A DNA stretch of 64,000 nucleotides from positions 123,401 through 187,400 of the forward strand of contig NZ_AZWQ01000017.1 of the NCBI RefSeq assembly GCF_000514815.1. Direction: 5' to 3'. Source of the DNA: Salinispora fenicalii. GTDB taxonomy: Bacteria > Actinomycetota > Actinomycetes > Mycobacteriales > Micromonosporaceae. Below the pieces are notes generated by a model. The model did no database searches and was not told the DNA's origin. It worked only from the letters and a program-made list of their open reading frames with translations. This document shows, piece by piece, positions 34,969 through 44,015 of the stretch. How positions within the stretch are numbered: position 1 is the stretch's first letter; each line of letters starts with the position of its first letter. The position numbers were made by a program, and so were the translations under genes.

Positions 34969-37900
34969 TCACTGTGAGCCGTATAACGTCGACACCTCGA
35001 CATCGGTCAACGCACCCTGGAACACCGCCACATCATCCAGACCACCGTCCCACTGATCCCGGAGTTCGTCGCGCCACAGAGTGCGTCCCACCAAGAGCGG
35101 ACCCGACGACTCCATTGGAGTAAACGGGAGATCTTTCGACTCCTGGAGCAACCCGTTGACGTACAGGCGAATCTGCTCGCGCTCCGCGTCATACACACCC
35201 ACCAGGTGAGTCCACACGCCTGCCTCCGCAGGTGCGGACGAAACCACATTTTGCGTAAGCGTTGTTACGGCGTCCTCGTCAGTAACCGCGAACATCCACT
35301 TGCCCGCGGGGGGGTGATATTTGAGCCAACCGGCGCTCTGATGAGCCCCTCGCTGAGACACCGCTGTCCGGTCCCCATCGAGTTGATTCAACATTACCCA
35401 AGCCGCCATTGAGAATGACTGATTCGTTCGCAGGACGGGTGCCTCCTGCCACTGCGTGAACTCGAGGCCATCGTCGTCAGGCGGCGTCGTACCCGACTTC
35501 AGCGCACTACGGCCATACTCGACCGTCGACTCGGCGAATCCTTCCTCCGGAAAGTACTCGTCGTCTAACCACAACCCAGCCCCGGACTGCCCCAATCCGG
35601 TCGCCGAGCCCCGCGTCAACGCGATCCACCGGCCCCACTCCCGTGTCGTGTCAGCTGCCGCCTCACAGGTGTCCTTCAGATCCGCCACATAGCAAGGCAC
35701 AGCTGCCTCGAAGTTCCAATCACCGACCCGAATGGAAGACATGATCCCCGGCTCGTTGAACCCACCCGACAGCGGGTCAGACGCCAACTGACCAGTGAAG
35801 TCATCCGGCACAAGCACCCGATCAAACACCTGAACATCCGCGATCTGACCAGGCCAGTCGCTGATCGGATTTCCCTTCCACAACTCTCCGGCGATCATGA
35901 TCCGCTGCCGGTCGGGCCACGCCTGCAACTCCGCTGCCGACGCCGTACCCTCCAAGTCCCCGTTCACATACAACGACGTGGACTTGCTGGCCGCGTCGTA
36001 CACACCCGCCAGGTGCGTCCACACGCCCATCACCGCCGGCGTGTCGGATATCACCGACCCGGTATCCACCGCATTGGCCGTGTCATCCGTATGCATCCAC
36101 ATACCCCACTTACCGACACCAACACGAAACCCGAGATTGAAACTGCTGTTCCGATTGCCGTCCTGAGACACCGCGACCCGATTCCATTGCGGAAACGGGT
36201 CCCCGGCCTCACCCAGCTTCACCCACGCCGCCACAGCGAACGACTTCGTCGGATCAATCACCGGCTCAGACGTGAAAGCACGACCCGCACCACCATCGAA
36301 GTCAGCCGTCCGCCCACTGATCAAACGGACGTCATCGGCCCAACCCACGTCCGCCGTATCCAGGTCAGTGTCACCGGCTAGCTCGGGTTGCTGATCAGCC
36401 AACGCCGCCGCCTCATCAACCCCCGGATACTGCTCAAGACCCCACCTCGCCACTGGCGGCGCCGGCCGCGGCGCCGTGAACGTCACGGATCCGACATTGC
36501 CCAGGTTCCCCGTCGCGTCGATCCCACGAACCCAGACGGTATTCTGACCAAAGCTCGGCACAGTCATATTCACCGTGGCCGACTTCGCACCACTACCCGT
36601 TGCTGCGACCGTTGACGTCGGCGGGTTGGACCACCCGTAGCGGAACGTGGTGACGTCCGCAGTCGTCGTCGTGAACGTGAACGACATACTCCGACCCGGC
36701 CCAGCGGGCCCATCCGAAGTTACCGTCGGCGCCGGCGGCACCGTCGTATCCCCCGCGAACTGACACCACCCCGATGGCGAGCCGGTCTGCAAATATGGAG
36801 CCCTATCAGTACCTTGAGCCCTAAACGCATACGTCGACCCATCCACGATCGACACCGCCGAACTTGTCGCCCGACTGTTCGGAGCGATCCCCGTCCGAGC
36901 CGGCGGCGGATTCTTCCGAGCCGGGTAACTGTCCGTTACCGAGCCAATCCCTCCACTCGGCACCTCGATCCACTCGAACCTGCCGGTCAACGAATCACCA
37001 CTATCCGCGTCCGGAAACACCGCGGACAATGTCGGGGACAACGTCCCGACCGTCAACACTCCCGAACCACAAGCCACGCCCGCGACCTGCAGACCATGCG
37101 GTGCGCCCGGCTTAGTGTCGTAATCCACCACCAGCTTCGCCTTATTCGGGTAGAACTTCTTCCACCGCCCCTGCTCCGACTCCCCCGACCCATTCGAATC
37201 CCGAGCGGTAAACCCGAAAGTGATCTTACTCCAGTTCCCATTCGCCGCGGTCTGCATCTGGTTGGTAACCGACGAGCCCTTAAAGTTCATGATCATATCT
37301 GGCTGGATCTTCCCGCAACCACCCGCCTCGTTCGCGTGACCCGAGGCAGCAGCCAGATGCCTTGCTAGGCTCATCTTGGACCACGTCGCCTTCGGCGTCG
37401 CGTTGATGACTGGCGTCAGATACATTGATGACACAGTAGATTCGCACGACCACGAGTGGTCGAGCAGCATCGACACATAGGCCGACTCTATATGCTTACC
37501 GTTGAGCGATACACCATTAGCGGTCGTTGGGAACTGGAAGTACGACCGGTACAACGCACCGGTGGAGGGATTCTTTCCCACCCGCGCCGCACTCGTGTCG
37601 GAATTTGACGACCCGTTATTCGTCGCATACGCCCACTTGTTCTTGTACACCGACCACGCCGGGTCTATGAACAGCGGATACACCGCCTCCGGCTCGTCAA
37701 GAAGCCCCGCATCCGGACGCAACACCAACTCGTCGCCGGACACCTCCACACCAACGTCAGCCACCCGCGCCGCTTCACCCGCCGACACTGCGGAAGACTC
37801 CGCACCACCCCCCGACGCCACGGTCGACCCCGACTCTCCCGCCGGCATGCCCTGCGCACGAGACACGCCACCCGAGCTCACATCGACCCGCGAGTCCCAC

Positions 37901-38694
37901 ATCACCGCCCGCTCGGTGAACGCCACGATCTCCCTATCGACCTGCGCCCGCAACGAACCATCCGGACCCCGCGACACGTCCGCGTCGCCACCGATCCTTA
38001 ACCGCAACGCCCGCACCGCCGGGTTCCTCGCCGCTGTCGGCGTCTTCACCACCAGAACGTGGGTGAACCCGGTCCAGGTCGCCCGCACCACCAGATCCAC
38101 ATCCGGCAACACGTTCGGGTACGTGACCGAATCGCCCGACACCGTTGGAGCCGGCAACGCCTCCGGCCACGACAACTCGACCGTCCCGCCCGCACGGGTC
38201 AACGTCACCATCGGACCGTCGCCACCGCCAGAGAAGGCCACGTCAGCAACCGACACCGTCGGCCGCCACAACCCGTCCCCACCACGAACCAACCGCAAAT
38301 CCACATCAGCCCACTCGCCAGCCCGACGCGCACGCTGCGGAACCACCGACGACGAGAACCGCAACCGGCCATCCGGCAACGCGGTCACCTCGGAAAACTC
38401 CGTACGAGACGCGTCCACCACCACCGGCTGATCACACGAGGCCGCCACCGCCCTCGCCTGCGCCTCACCCTCAGCGACAGCTACACACGCCGCAGCTGCC
38501 ACGTCGCGCACCGGTGGAACAACGACAACCGTCCCGACCGCCACCACGAACGCCACCACAGCCATCAGCACGCGACGACCACGACCGCCCACGTCACCCC
38601 ACCCGCCCTCGATCAGCAATTGCGCAGCCGTGACCCTAAGCACTCGTCCCACAACCCGCAGCCCGCCCTCACCACCGCGCTCGGCTGAATCCAC
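34969..38694 (-). CDS. Secreted LamG-domain protein, partner of the RHS toxin
   Basis: A 1241-residue protein. A signal or anchor segment lies at about residues 43-70 (VLMAVVAFVVAVGTVVVV) followed by VAAAA. Next come a beta-rich region with PLFIDPAWSVYKNKWAYATN and YRSYFQFPT (DNRLRE-like), a Fn3-like part (TFRYGWSNPP, VWVRGIDATGN), and two concanavalin/LamG repeats with matching signatures FAVAAWVKL...GVWTHLAGVYDA and FSMAAWVML...GVWTHLVGVYDA. Start GTG 38694 is the longest option; a start nearer the hydrophobic segment is possible. It directly precedes the RHS gene, and such pairs are common in actinobacteria, suggesting joint export or surface display. Confidence 0.82.
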   Translation of the reverse strand: MDSAERGGEGGLRVVGRVLRVTAAQLLIEGGWGDVGGRGRRVLMAVVAFVVAVGTVVVVPPVRDVAAAACVAVAEGEAQARAVAASCDQPVVVDASRTEFSEVTALPDGRLRFSSSVVPQRARRAGEWADVDLRLVRGGDGLWRPTVSVADVAFSGGGDGPMVTLTRAGGTVELSWPEALPAPTVSGDSVTYPNVLPDVDLVVRATWTGFTHVLVVKTPTAARNPAVRALRLRIGGDADVSRGPDGSLRAQVDREIVAFTERAVMWDSRVDVSSGGVSRAQGMPAGESGSTVASGGGAESSAVSAGEAARVADVGVEVSGDELVLRPDAGLLDEPEAVYPLFIDPAWSVYKNKWAYATNNGSSNSDTSAARVGKNPSTGALYRSYFQFPTTANGVSLNGKHIESAYVSMLLDHSWSCESTVSSMYLTPVINATPKATWSKMSLARHLAAASGHANEAGGCGKIQPDMIMNFKGSSVTNQMQTAANGNWSKITFGFTARDSNGSGESEQGRWKKFYPNKAKLVVDYDTKPGAPHGLQVAGVACGSGVLTVGTLSPTLSAVFPDADSGDSLTGRFEWIEVPSGGIGSVTDSYPARKNPPPARTGIAPNSRATSSAVSIVDGSTYAFRAQGTDRAPYLQTGSPSGWCQFAGDTTVPPAPTVTSDGPAGPGRSMSFTFTTTTADVTTFRYGWSNPPTSTVAATGSGAKSATVNMTVPSFGQNTVWVRGIDATGNLGNVGSVTFTAPRPAPPVARWGLEQYPGVDEAAALADQQPELAGDTDLDTADVGWADDVRLISGRTADFDGGAGRAFTSEPVIDPTKSFAVAAWVKLGEAGDPFPQWNRVAVSQDGNRNSSFNLGFRVGVGKWGMWMHTDDTANAVDTGSVISDTPAVMGVWTHLAGVYDAASKSTSLYVNGDLEGTASAAELQAWPDRQRIMIAGELWKGNPISDWPGQIADVQVFDRVLVPDDFTGQLASDPLSGGFNEPGIMSSIRVGDWNFEAAVPCYVADLKDTCEAAADTTREWGRWIALTRGSATGLGQSGAGLWLDDEYFPEEGFAESTVEYGRSALKSGTTPPDDDGLEFTQWQEAPVLRTNQSFSMAAWVMLNQLDGDRTAVSQRGAHQSAGWLKYHPPAGKWMFAVTDEDAVTTLTQNVVSSAPAEAGVWTHLVGVYDAEREQIRLYVNGLLQESKDLPFTPMESSGPLLVGRTLWRDELRDQWDGGLDDVAVFQGALTDVEVSTLYGSQ

Positions 38695-38699
38695 ATAGG

Positions 38700-38951
38700 A
38701 GCTGATCTAGAGCCTGCAGACAGTCGACTGTGTACCCTCCCGGCCTGCACAAACACGCCGAACGGCAATCAACGAGGTCACTCCGCCACATAACTGTGAC
38801 CTGCAACACACCAGATTTATATAGGAGAACCCAGAAGGGAATTGAAGTCACCAAACTTATGTCATTGGTATTTCAACTATAAATTTGGAATAATTTCATT
38901 TTCATCACAGCAAACGTCGAGAACACACGCCACTTTCTGCAAACCAACGTC
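38700..38951. promoter_or_regulatory. AT-rich divergent intergenic region
   Basis: Unusually A/T-rich compared with its surroundings, especially 38805-38930, and located between the divergent LamG and AlkA-like genes. On the plus strand TTGGTA (38866-38871) is followed by AATAAT after 18 bases; on the minus strand TTCAAT and TATATA are 17 bases apart. Both pairs are weak promoter candidates. No gene is visible. Confidence 0.5.
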
Positions 38952-39965
38952 ATGAGTAGCTACCCGTCGCGGGGAAGTCGACCGGGCCACAGTCCGCGTA
39001 CCCGCTGGCGGCCGGTCGTGGTGCCGGGTGGCAGCATTGTCGGGGTGTCCGGGACCGAACCCACCGCCCGCCGGTTGCTGCACCCGCCGGCCGGATACCA
39101 GCTGGCCGCGTCGGTCCGGCCCCTCACCTTCAGCCCGTACGACCCCTGCGCCCGAATCGCCGCCGGGACGCTCTGGTGGGCCACCCGAACCCCGGACGGA
39201 CCCGCCACCCTCGCCCTACGCCCCGACGCCGGCAACCTGGTCGCCGAGGGGTACGGCCCCGGCGCCGACTGGGTGGTGCACCAGGCCGACGCCCTCGCCG
39301 GCCTCCGGGACGACCTGACCGGCTTCGCCGAACTGGCCGCCGCGCACCCGGTGGTGGCCGACCTGGCCGCCCGACACCGGGGGCTGCGGCTGCCGACCAG
39401 CGGCCAGGTCTTCCCCCGGGTGTTCCGGGCCATCCTCGAACAGCGGGTGACCGGCAAGGAGGCGTACCGGGCGTACGCCGCCACGGTCCGCCACTTCCGG
39501 GCGGTGGCGCCCGGGCCGATGCAGCCGCTGCTGTTGCCACCGGAGCCGGCGGCGGTGGCGGCTACCCCGTACTGGGCCTTCCACCCCCTCGGGATCGAAC
39601 AGCAGCGCGCCGACACGCTACGCCGGGCCGCCGCGGTGGCCGACCGGCTGGAACGGTGCGCCGACTCGGCCGAGGCCACCCGCCGGCTCACCGCCGTCCC
39701 CGGGATCGGCCCGTGGACCGCGGCCGAGGTGGTCCGGGTCGCGTACGGCGATCCGGATGCGGTGAGCGTCGGCGACTACCACGTACCGAACACGGTGGCC
39801 TGGGCCCTCGCCGGGGAGGCGCGCGGCGACGATGCCCGGATGCTGACCCTGCTCGAACCGTTCCGGGGTCACCGGGGTCGGGTCTGCGTCCTGCTCGCGG
39901 CGGCCCGCATCACGGCTCCGAAGTTCGGCCCGCGGGCGCCGCTTCGCTCCTTCGCGCGCTTCTAG
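38952..39965 (+). CDS. DNA-3-methyladenine glycosylase 2-type (AlkA-like)
   Basis: 337 residues at most. The helix-hairpin-helix segment LTAVPGIGPWTAAEVVRVAY and the catalytic Asp in DAVSVGDYHVPN define the AlkA/HhH-GPD superfamily; the RVTGKEAYRAY helix precedes them. It should excise alkylated bases. The first ATG at 38952 has no visible ribosome binding site; a GTG at 39045 (SGTEPTARRLLHPPAGYQLA, without the first residue) is a plausible shorter start. Confidence 0.82.
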   Translation: MSSYPSRGSRPGHSPRTRWRPVVVPGGSIVGVSGTEPTARRLLHPPAGYQLAASVRPLTFSPYDPCARIAAGTLWWATRTPDGPATLALRPDAGNLVAEGYGPGADWVVHQADALAGLRDDLTGFAELAAAHPVVADLAARHRGLRLPTSGQVFPRVFRAILEQRVTGKEAYRAYAATVRHFRAVAPGPMQPLLLPPEPAAVAATPYWAFHPLGIEQQRADTLRRAAAVADRLERCADSAEATRRLTAVPGIGPWTAAEVVRVAYGDPDAVSVGDYHVPNTVAWALAGEARGDDARMLTLLEPFRGHRGRVCVLLAAARITAPKFGPRAPLRSFARF

Positions 39966-40034
39966 CCGTCTCGCCGACGGCCGCTGGGCGCTCCACCAGG
40001 TCGGCGGCCGTCGGCAGCTGCGCGCCCGAGCCGG

Positions 40035-40114
40035 CACAGCACCCCACAGTCACGGCATCCCATAGTCACGGCACCCAACAATCACAGCATTCACTGATCA
40101 CGATATTTACTGGT
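40035..40114. repeat. Five tandem 16-base units
   Basis: Consecutive units CACAGCACCCCACAGT, CACGGCATCCCATAGT, CACGGCACCCAACAAT, CACAGCATTCACTGAT and CACGATATTTACTGGT fill exactly 80 bases. Each begins CACRRYA and ends in T, and they diverge progressively from left to right. They lie between the AlkA-like and GNAT genes. Confidence 0.7.
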
Positions 40115-40170
40115 TGCGGTAGCTGACTGTCGCCAAGGGACTCGGGCAGCGTACGGTCGCGCCGCTGTGG

Positions 40171-40665
40171 TTGGCTGGGCCGGTGACCGCTCGCCCGCTG
40201 ATCGCTCCCGCGACCCCGGCCGACGCCGGGGAGATCCTCACCGTCCAACTCGCCGCGTACCTGGCCGAGGCGCAGCGCTACGCCGACCCGTTCCTGCCGC
40301 CGCTCACCGAGACCCTGGACGAGATACGGGCCGTGCTCGCCGGCCCGCAGACGGTGCTCACCGCCCGGCTGGGCCACCGGCTCGTCGGGTCGGTCCGGGT
40401 CCGCGTGGATGGCGTCATCGCCTCCATCGGCCGGCTGGCGGTCGCCCCCGACCAGCAGGGTCGGGGCATCGGTGGCCGCCTGTTGCGCGCGGTCGAGACC
40501 GTGGCGGGCGCGCAGGTAAGTCGGTTCACCCTGTTTACCGGGGCGGAGAGTGCCGGGAGTCGGCGGCTCTACCAGCGCTCCGGCTACCGGTTGGTGGGCC
40601 AGGACAAGGACCCGAACGGCGTGCCGCTGGTGCTGCTGGAGAAGACGGTGCCGTCCCGCTGCTGA
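40171..40665 (+). CDS. GNAT-family N-acetyltransferase
   Basis: 164 residues. Core motifs are LVGSVRVRV, IGRLAVAPDQQGRGIGGRLL (acetyl-CoA loop QGRGIGG), then AGSRRLYQRSGYRLVGQ, the usual C-terminal strand-helix. The TTG start at 40171 is the longest option; GTG 40183 is an alternative. Substrate unknown. Its stop codon lies inside a 23-base tandem duplication. Confidence 0.75.
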   Translation: MAGPVTARPLIAPATPADAGEILTVQLAAYLAEAQRYADPFLPPLTETLDEIRAVLAGPQTVLTARLGHRLVGSVRVRVDGVIASIGRLAVAPDQQGRGIGGRLLRAVETVAGAQVSRFTLFTGAESAGSRRLYQRSGYRLVGQDKDPNGVPLVLLEKTVPSRC

Positions 40666-40703
40666 TCCGGCGGCCCCACCGCTGCTGGTCCAGCGGCCCC
40701 GCA
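40658..40703. repeat. Tandem 23-base duplication across a stop codon
   Basis: Units 40658-40680 and 40681-40703 agree at 19 of 23 positions (GCTGCTGATCCGGCGGCCCC in the first). The GNAT stop TGA (40663-40665) is in the first unit; the second has TGG there. Confidence 0.6.
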
Positions 40704-40798
40704 CCCGGGACCGAACGGCTGCTCGGCGATCAGGAAGGGGCAGCCGTCGATGGTGTTCTTCCCCCCGACTGTCGGCGCGGTCTGGTTGACTGGTCGCC

Positions 40799-41908
40799 GT
40801 GAAGCTGCCGATCAGCCCGCCGGTCGAGCCGATGCTCGCCAAGAGCGTCCCGCGCGTCCCGACCGCCGCCGGGATGACCTACGAGCCGAAGTGGGACGGC
40901 TTCCGGTGCATCGTGTTCCGCGACGGTGAGGAGGTCGAGCTGGCCAGCCGGGGCGGCAAGCTGATGACGCGCTACTTCCCCGAGGTGGTCGAGCAGGCCC
41001 ACCGGCAGCTGCCCGAGCGCTGCGTCGTTGACGGCGAGTTGATCGTGATCCAACGCGATCGGCCGGGCGGGCAGCCCCGGCTCAACTTCGAGCTGCTGGC
41101 CCAGCGCATCCACCCGGCCGCCTCCCGGGTGAAGCTGCTCGCCGAGACCACCCCGGCGGATTTCGTGGCGTTCGACCTGCTCGCCCTCGCCGACGAATCC
41201 CTCCTCGACCAGCCGTATCCGCGCCGGCGGTCCCGACTGGAGGCGGCGTTGGGGGGTGTCGCGCCACCGATGCACGTCACCCAGATCACGACCGACCCGG
41301 CCACCGCGCGCCGCTGGTTCGACCGGTTCGAGGGTGCGGGGCTGGACGGCTTGATCGCCAAACCCGCCGACCTGCCATACGAGCCGGGCAAACGGCTGAT
41401 GTTCAAGGTCAAGCACAAGCGCACGGTCGATGTCGTGGTGGCGGGTTTCCGCTGGCACAAGTCCGGCCCGGTGGTCGGCTCACTCCTGCTCGGGCTCTAC
41501 GACGACGCTGGCGTCCTGCATCATGTGGGGGTGAGTGCGTCGTTCCCGATGGCCCGCCGCAGGGAGCTGTTGGACGAGTTGGAGCCATACCGGGGCGCTG
41601 GCGCCGACCACCCCTGGGTGCACGGCGACCACCAACGCGGCCAGCGCATCCCGGGCGGGGTCAGCCGGTGGACCGGCACGAAGAACCTGGAGTGGGAGCC
41701 ACTGCGCCCGGAGTTGGTGGTCGAGGTGAGCTACGACGCGATGGAGGGCGACCGGTTCCGGCACACCGCCCAGTTCGTCCGTTGGCGCCCGGACCGCAAA
41801 CCCCGCTCCTGCCGTTACGACCAGCTGGACCGTCCGGTCCGGTTCGACGTGGATCAGGTGCTCCGGGGCGACCCGGAGAGCAGCGGCCCCACGTCTGGGC
41901 CGGCGTAG
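40799..41908 (+). CDS. ATP-dependent DNA ligase (NHEJ/LigC type)
   Basis: 369 residues. The nucleotidyltransferase motif EPKWDGFRC places the adenylated lysine at residue 31; LASRGGKLM and VVDGELIVI follow as motifs I-III, DGLIAKPADLPYEPGKRLMF and FKVKHKRTVDVVV as motifs IV-V, and the OB-fold domain ends the protein. This is the stand-alone ligase of the mycobacterial LigC kind. A LigD-like polymerase gene lies 2.1 kb downstream. Start GTG 40799. Confidence 0.88.
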   Translation: MKLPISPPVEPMLAKSVPRVPTAAGMTYEPKWDGFRCIVFRDGEEVELASRGGKLMTRYFPEVVEQAHRQLPERCVVDGELIVIQRDRPGGQPRLNFELLAQRIHPAASRVKLLAETTPADFVAFDLLALADESLLDQPYPRRRSRLEAALGGVAPPMHVTQITTDPATARRWFDRFEGAGLDGLIAKPADLPYEPGKRLMFKVKHKRTVDVVVAGFRWHKSGPVVGSLLLGLYDDAGVLHHVGVSASFPMARRRELLDELEPYRGAGADHPWVHGDHQRGQRIPGGVSRWTGTKNLEWEPLRPELVVEVSYDAMEGDRFRHTAQFVRWRPDRKPRSCRYDQLDRPVRFDVDQVLRGDPESSGPTSGPA

Positions 41909-41939
41909 CCGGCTACCCGACCCCGAAAGGTTCCACCCC

Positions 41940-43511
41940 GTGTTTCGCAGTCCCGCCCGCCGGTTCGCCCCGGCCGTGCTCCTCCTGGCCAGCACGTTCC
42001 TCGCCGCCGGCTGCACCGTGCCGGCGCTCGCGCCCCGCACCGAGGCCCAGCCCTCGGGGCCGTCCGGCACCACGCCGAGCTGGCAGGCCTGTCCGGAGGT
42101 GGCCGAGGAGTTGGTGGGGTCTGCTCCCCCGAGCATGCGCTATGAGTGCACCCGGATCCAGGTTCCCCGGAACTGGACCGACGGCGCCGCCGCCACCGCC
42201 GGCCCGGGCGCCGGAGAGACCTTCGAGATCGCGCTGCTGCGGATCCGTTCCATGCACCAGCGGGACCGGATCGGCTCGCTGCTGATCAACCCCGGTGGAC
42301 CGGGCGGCTCCGGCATTGACGCCGCTGTCTACCTCTCCTTCCCGGCACTGAGGGGCCATCTACCTGTCTCGATCATCGAACACTTCGACATCATCGGCTT
42401 CGACCCGCGTGGGGTGGGCCGTTCCAGCCCGGTGGAGTGCATCTCGGACGCCAACCTCGACGCCAGCTTCGGCTACGACCCAGATCCGGAGAGCCAGCAG
42501 TCGTTCGACGGTCTCGTCGAGCTGAACCAGCGGATCGGGCGCGAGTGCGGCGACCGGTACGGCGACCAGCTCGCGCTCTACAGCACGGAGCAGGCCGCCC
42601 ACGACATTGACGCGATCCGGGCTGCCGTCGGCGACGAGAAGTTGACATATCTCGGCTACTCGTACGGCACCCTGCTCGGCGCCACGTACGCCCAACTCCA
42701 CCCGGAGCGGGTGCGGGCGCTGGTGCTGGACGGGGCCGTTGACCCTCGACTGGACCAGGTAGCCAGCTCGGAGAGCCAGGCCAAGGGCTTCGAGCGGGCC
42801 TTCGACAACTTCTCGCTGTGGTGCTCCACCAACCCCGACCGCTGCCCGATCGCTCCCAGCGCCCGGGACGCGGTCACCTCGGCCATCGACAAGGCGCGGG
42901 TCTCCCCGGTTCTGGGCGACGACGGGCGGGAGGCGACTCCGGGGTGGATCTTCTACGCGGTGGTCTCCTCCCTCTACACCGAAGCCGGCTGGGCGCAGCT
43001 GGCCCAGGCGATCGCCGAGTTGGAGGGCGGGGACGCGACCGGGGTGTTCCACCTCGCCGACGGGTACGCGGGGCGGGAGCCCGACGGCACCTACTCGAAC
43101 CTGTTCGACGCGAACCTCGCGGTGAACTGCGCCGATCAGGAGGAGAAGCCGAGCCGGGAGCAGATCCGGCAGCTCCAGTCGCAGTGGCGTGAGCAGTACC
43201 CGCTGTTCGGTCCGGCGCTCGCGGTCGGCATGCTCGCCTGCACCGAGTGGCCCGGCGGCCGGGACCCGTACCCGACCGGGGCGGCCGATGGGGCGCCGCC
43301 GATCCTGGTGGTCGGCACCACGGGCGATCCCGCGACCCCCTACGAGCAGACCCCGGAGCTGGCCGAGATGCTGGGCGTGGGTCGGGTGCTCACCTGGGAG
43401 GGCGAGGGGCACACCGCCTATCCGCAGACGGACTGCATCAGCGCGGCGGTTGACGCGTACCTGGTTGACCTGACTGTGCCGGCTGAGGGGAAGCGCTGCC
43501 CGCCCCAGTGA
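41940..43511 (+). CDS. Secreted lipoprotein alpha/beta hydrolase, tripeptidyl-aminopeptidase type
   Basis: 523 residues. The signal ends in the lipobox LAAGC. The catalytic serine is in YLGYSYGTLLG (S241), after the oxyanion-type LLINPGGPGGSG and FDPRGVGRSSPVEC. The C-terminal TAP-like domain has PPILVVGTTGDPATPYEQ and the catalytic His in WEGEGHTAYPQ. It resembles Streptomyces SlpD/SlpE-like peptidases that clip tripeptides or esters outside the cell. Start GTG 41940. Confidence 0.87.
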   Translation: MFRSPARRFAPAVLLLASTFLAAGCTVPALAPRTEAQPSGPSGTTPSWQACPEVAEELVGSAPPSMRYECTRIQVPRNWTDGAAATAGPGAGETFEIALLRIRSMHQRDRIGSLLINPGGPGGSGIDAAVYLSFPALRGHLPVSIIEHFDIIGFDPRGVGRSSPVECISDANLDASFGYDPDPESQQSFDGLVELNQRIGRECGDRYGDQLALYSTEQAAHDIDAIRAAVGDEKLTYLGYSYGTLLGATYAQLHPERVRALVLDGAVDPRLDQVASSESQAKGFERAFDNFSLWCSTNPDRCPIAPSARDAVTSAIDKARVSPVLGDDGREATPGWIFYAVVSSLYTEAGWAQLAQAIAELEGGDATGVFHLADGYAGREPDGTYSNLFDANLAVNCADQEEKPSREQIRQLQSQWREQYPLFGPALAVGMLACTEWPGGRDPYPTGAADGAPPILVVGTTGDPATPYEQTPELAEMLGVGRVLTWEGEGHTAYPQTDCISAAVDAYLVDLTVPAEGKRCPPQ

Positions 43512-43556
43512 CCCCGCCGGGTGCGGCGGCTCTCGCCGCTGTGGCATTCTCCCCAG

Positions 43557-44009
43557 ATGAGCGATGTGATCTTCCGGGAGGCGACCCGGGGCGACCTACC
43601 CACCGTGCTCGATCTGCTCGCCGACGACCGGCTGGGCCGGAACCGCGATGTCGGGCAGGTGGACGCCCGCTACGAGCAGGCGTTCGCGGAGATCACGGCC
43701 GACCCGCGTAACCAGTTCGTCGTCGCCGAGGCCGGCGGTGAGGTGCTGGGCTGCATGCAGCTCACCTACATTCCTGGGCTCAGCCGGCACGGCGCCGAGC
43801 GGCAGTTGATCGAGTCGGTCCGGGTCCGCTCCGACCAGCGCGGACGGGGGCTGGGCCGGCAGCTGATGGCCTGGGCGATCGACCAGGCGCGGGCGCGTGG
43901 GTGTGCGCTGGTCCAGCTCACGACCGACAAGTCCCGGCAGGAGGCGCACCGCTTCTATCTGGGTCTCGGCTTCGTCGCCAGCCACGAGGGCATGAAGCTG
44001 CCGCTGTGA
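43557..44009 (+). CDS. GNAT-family N-acetyltransferase
   Basis: 150 residues from ATG 43557 (MSDVIFREATRGDLP). Typical motifs are VRVRSDQRGRGLGRQLMAWA and AHRFYLGLGFVASHEGMKL. There is little room for a Shine-Dalgarno before ATG, so it may be leaderless. Substrate unknown. It converges on the polymerase gene six bases away. Confidence 0.8.
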   Translation: MSDVIFREATRGDLPTVLDLLADDRLGRNRDVGQVDARYEQAFAEITADPRNQFVVAEAGGEVLGCMQLTYIPGLSRHGAERQLIESVRVRSDQRGRGLGRQLMAWAIDQARARGCALVQLTTDKSRQEAHRFYLGLGFVASHEGMKLPL

Positions 44010-44015
44010 CGCGGC

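Noticed and set aside
40035..40114. CRISPR-like array
   Set aside because: The 16-base units are directly adjacent and diverged; there are no unique spacers and no cas genes in the window.
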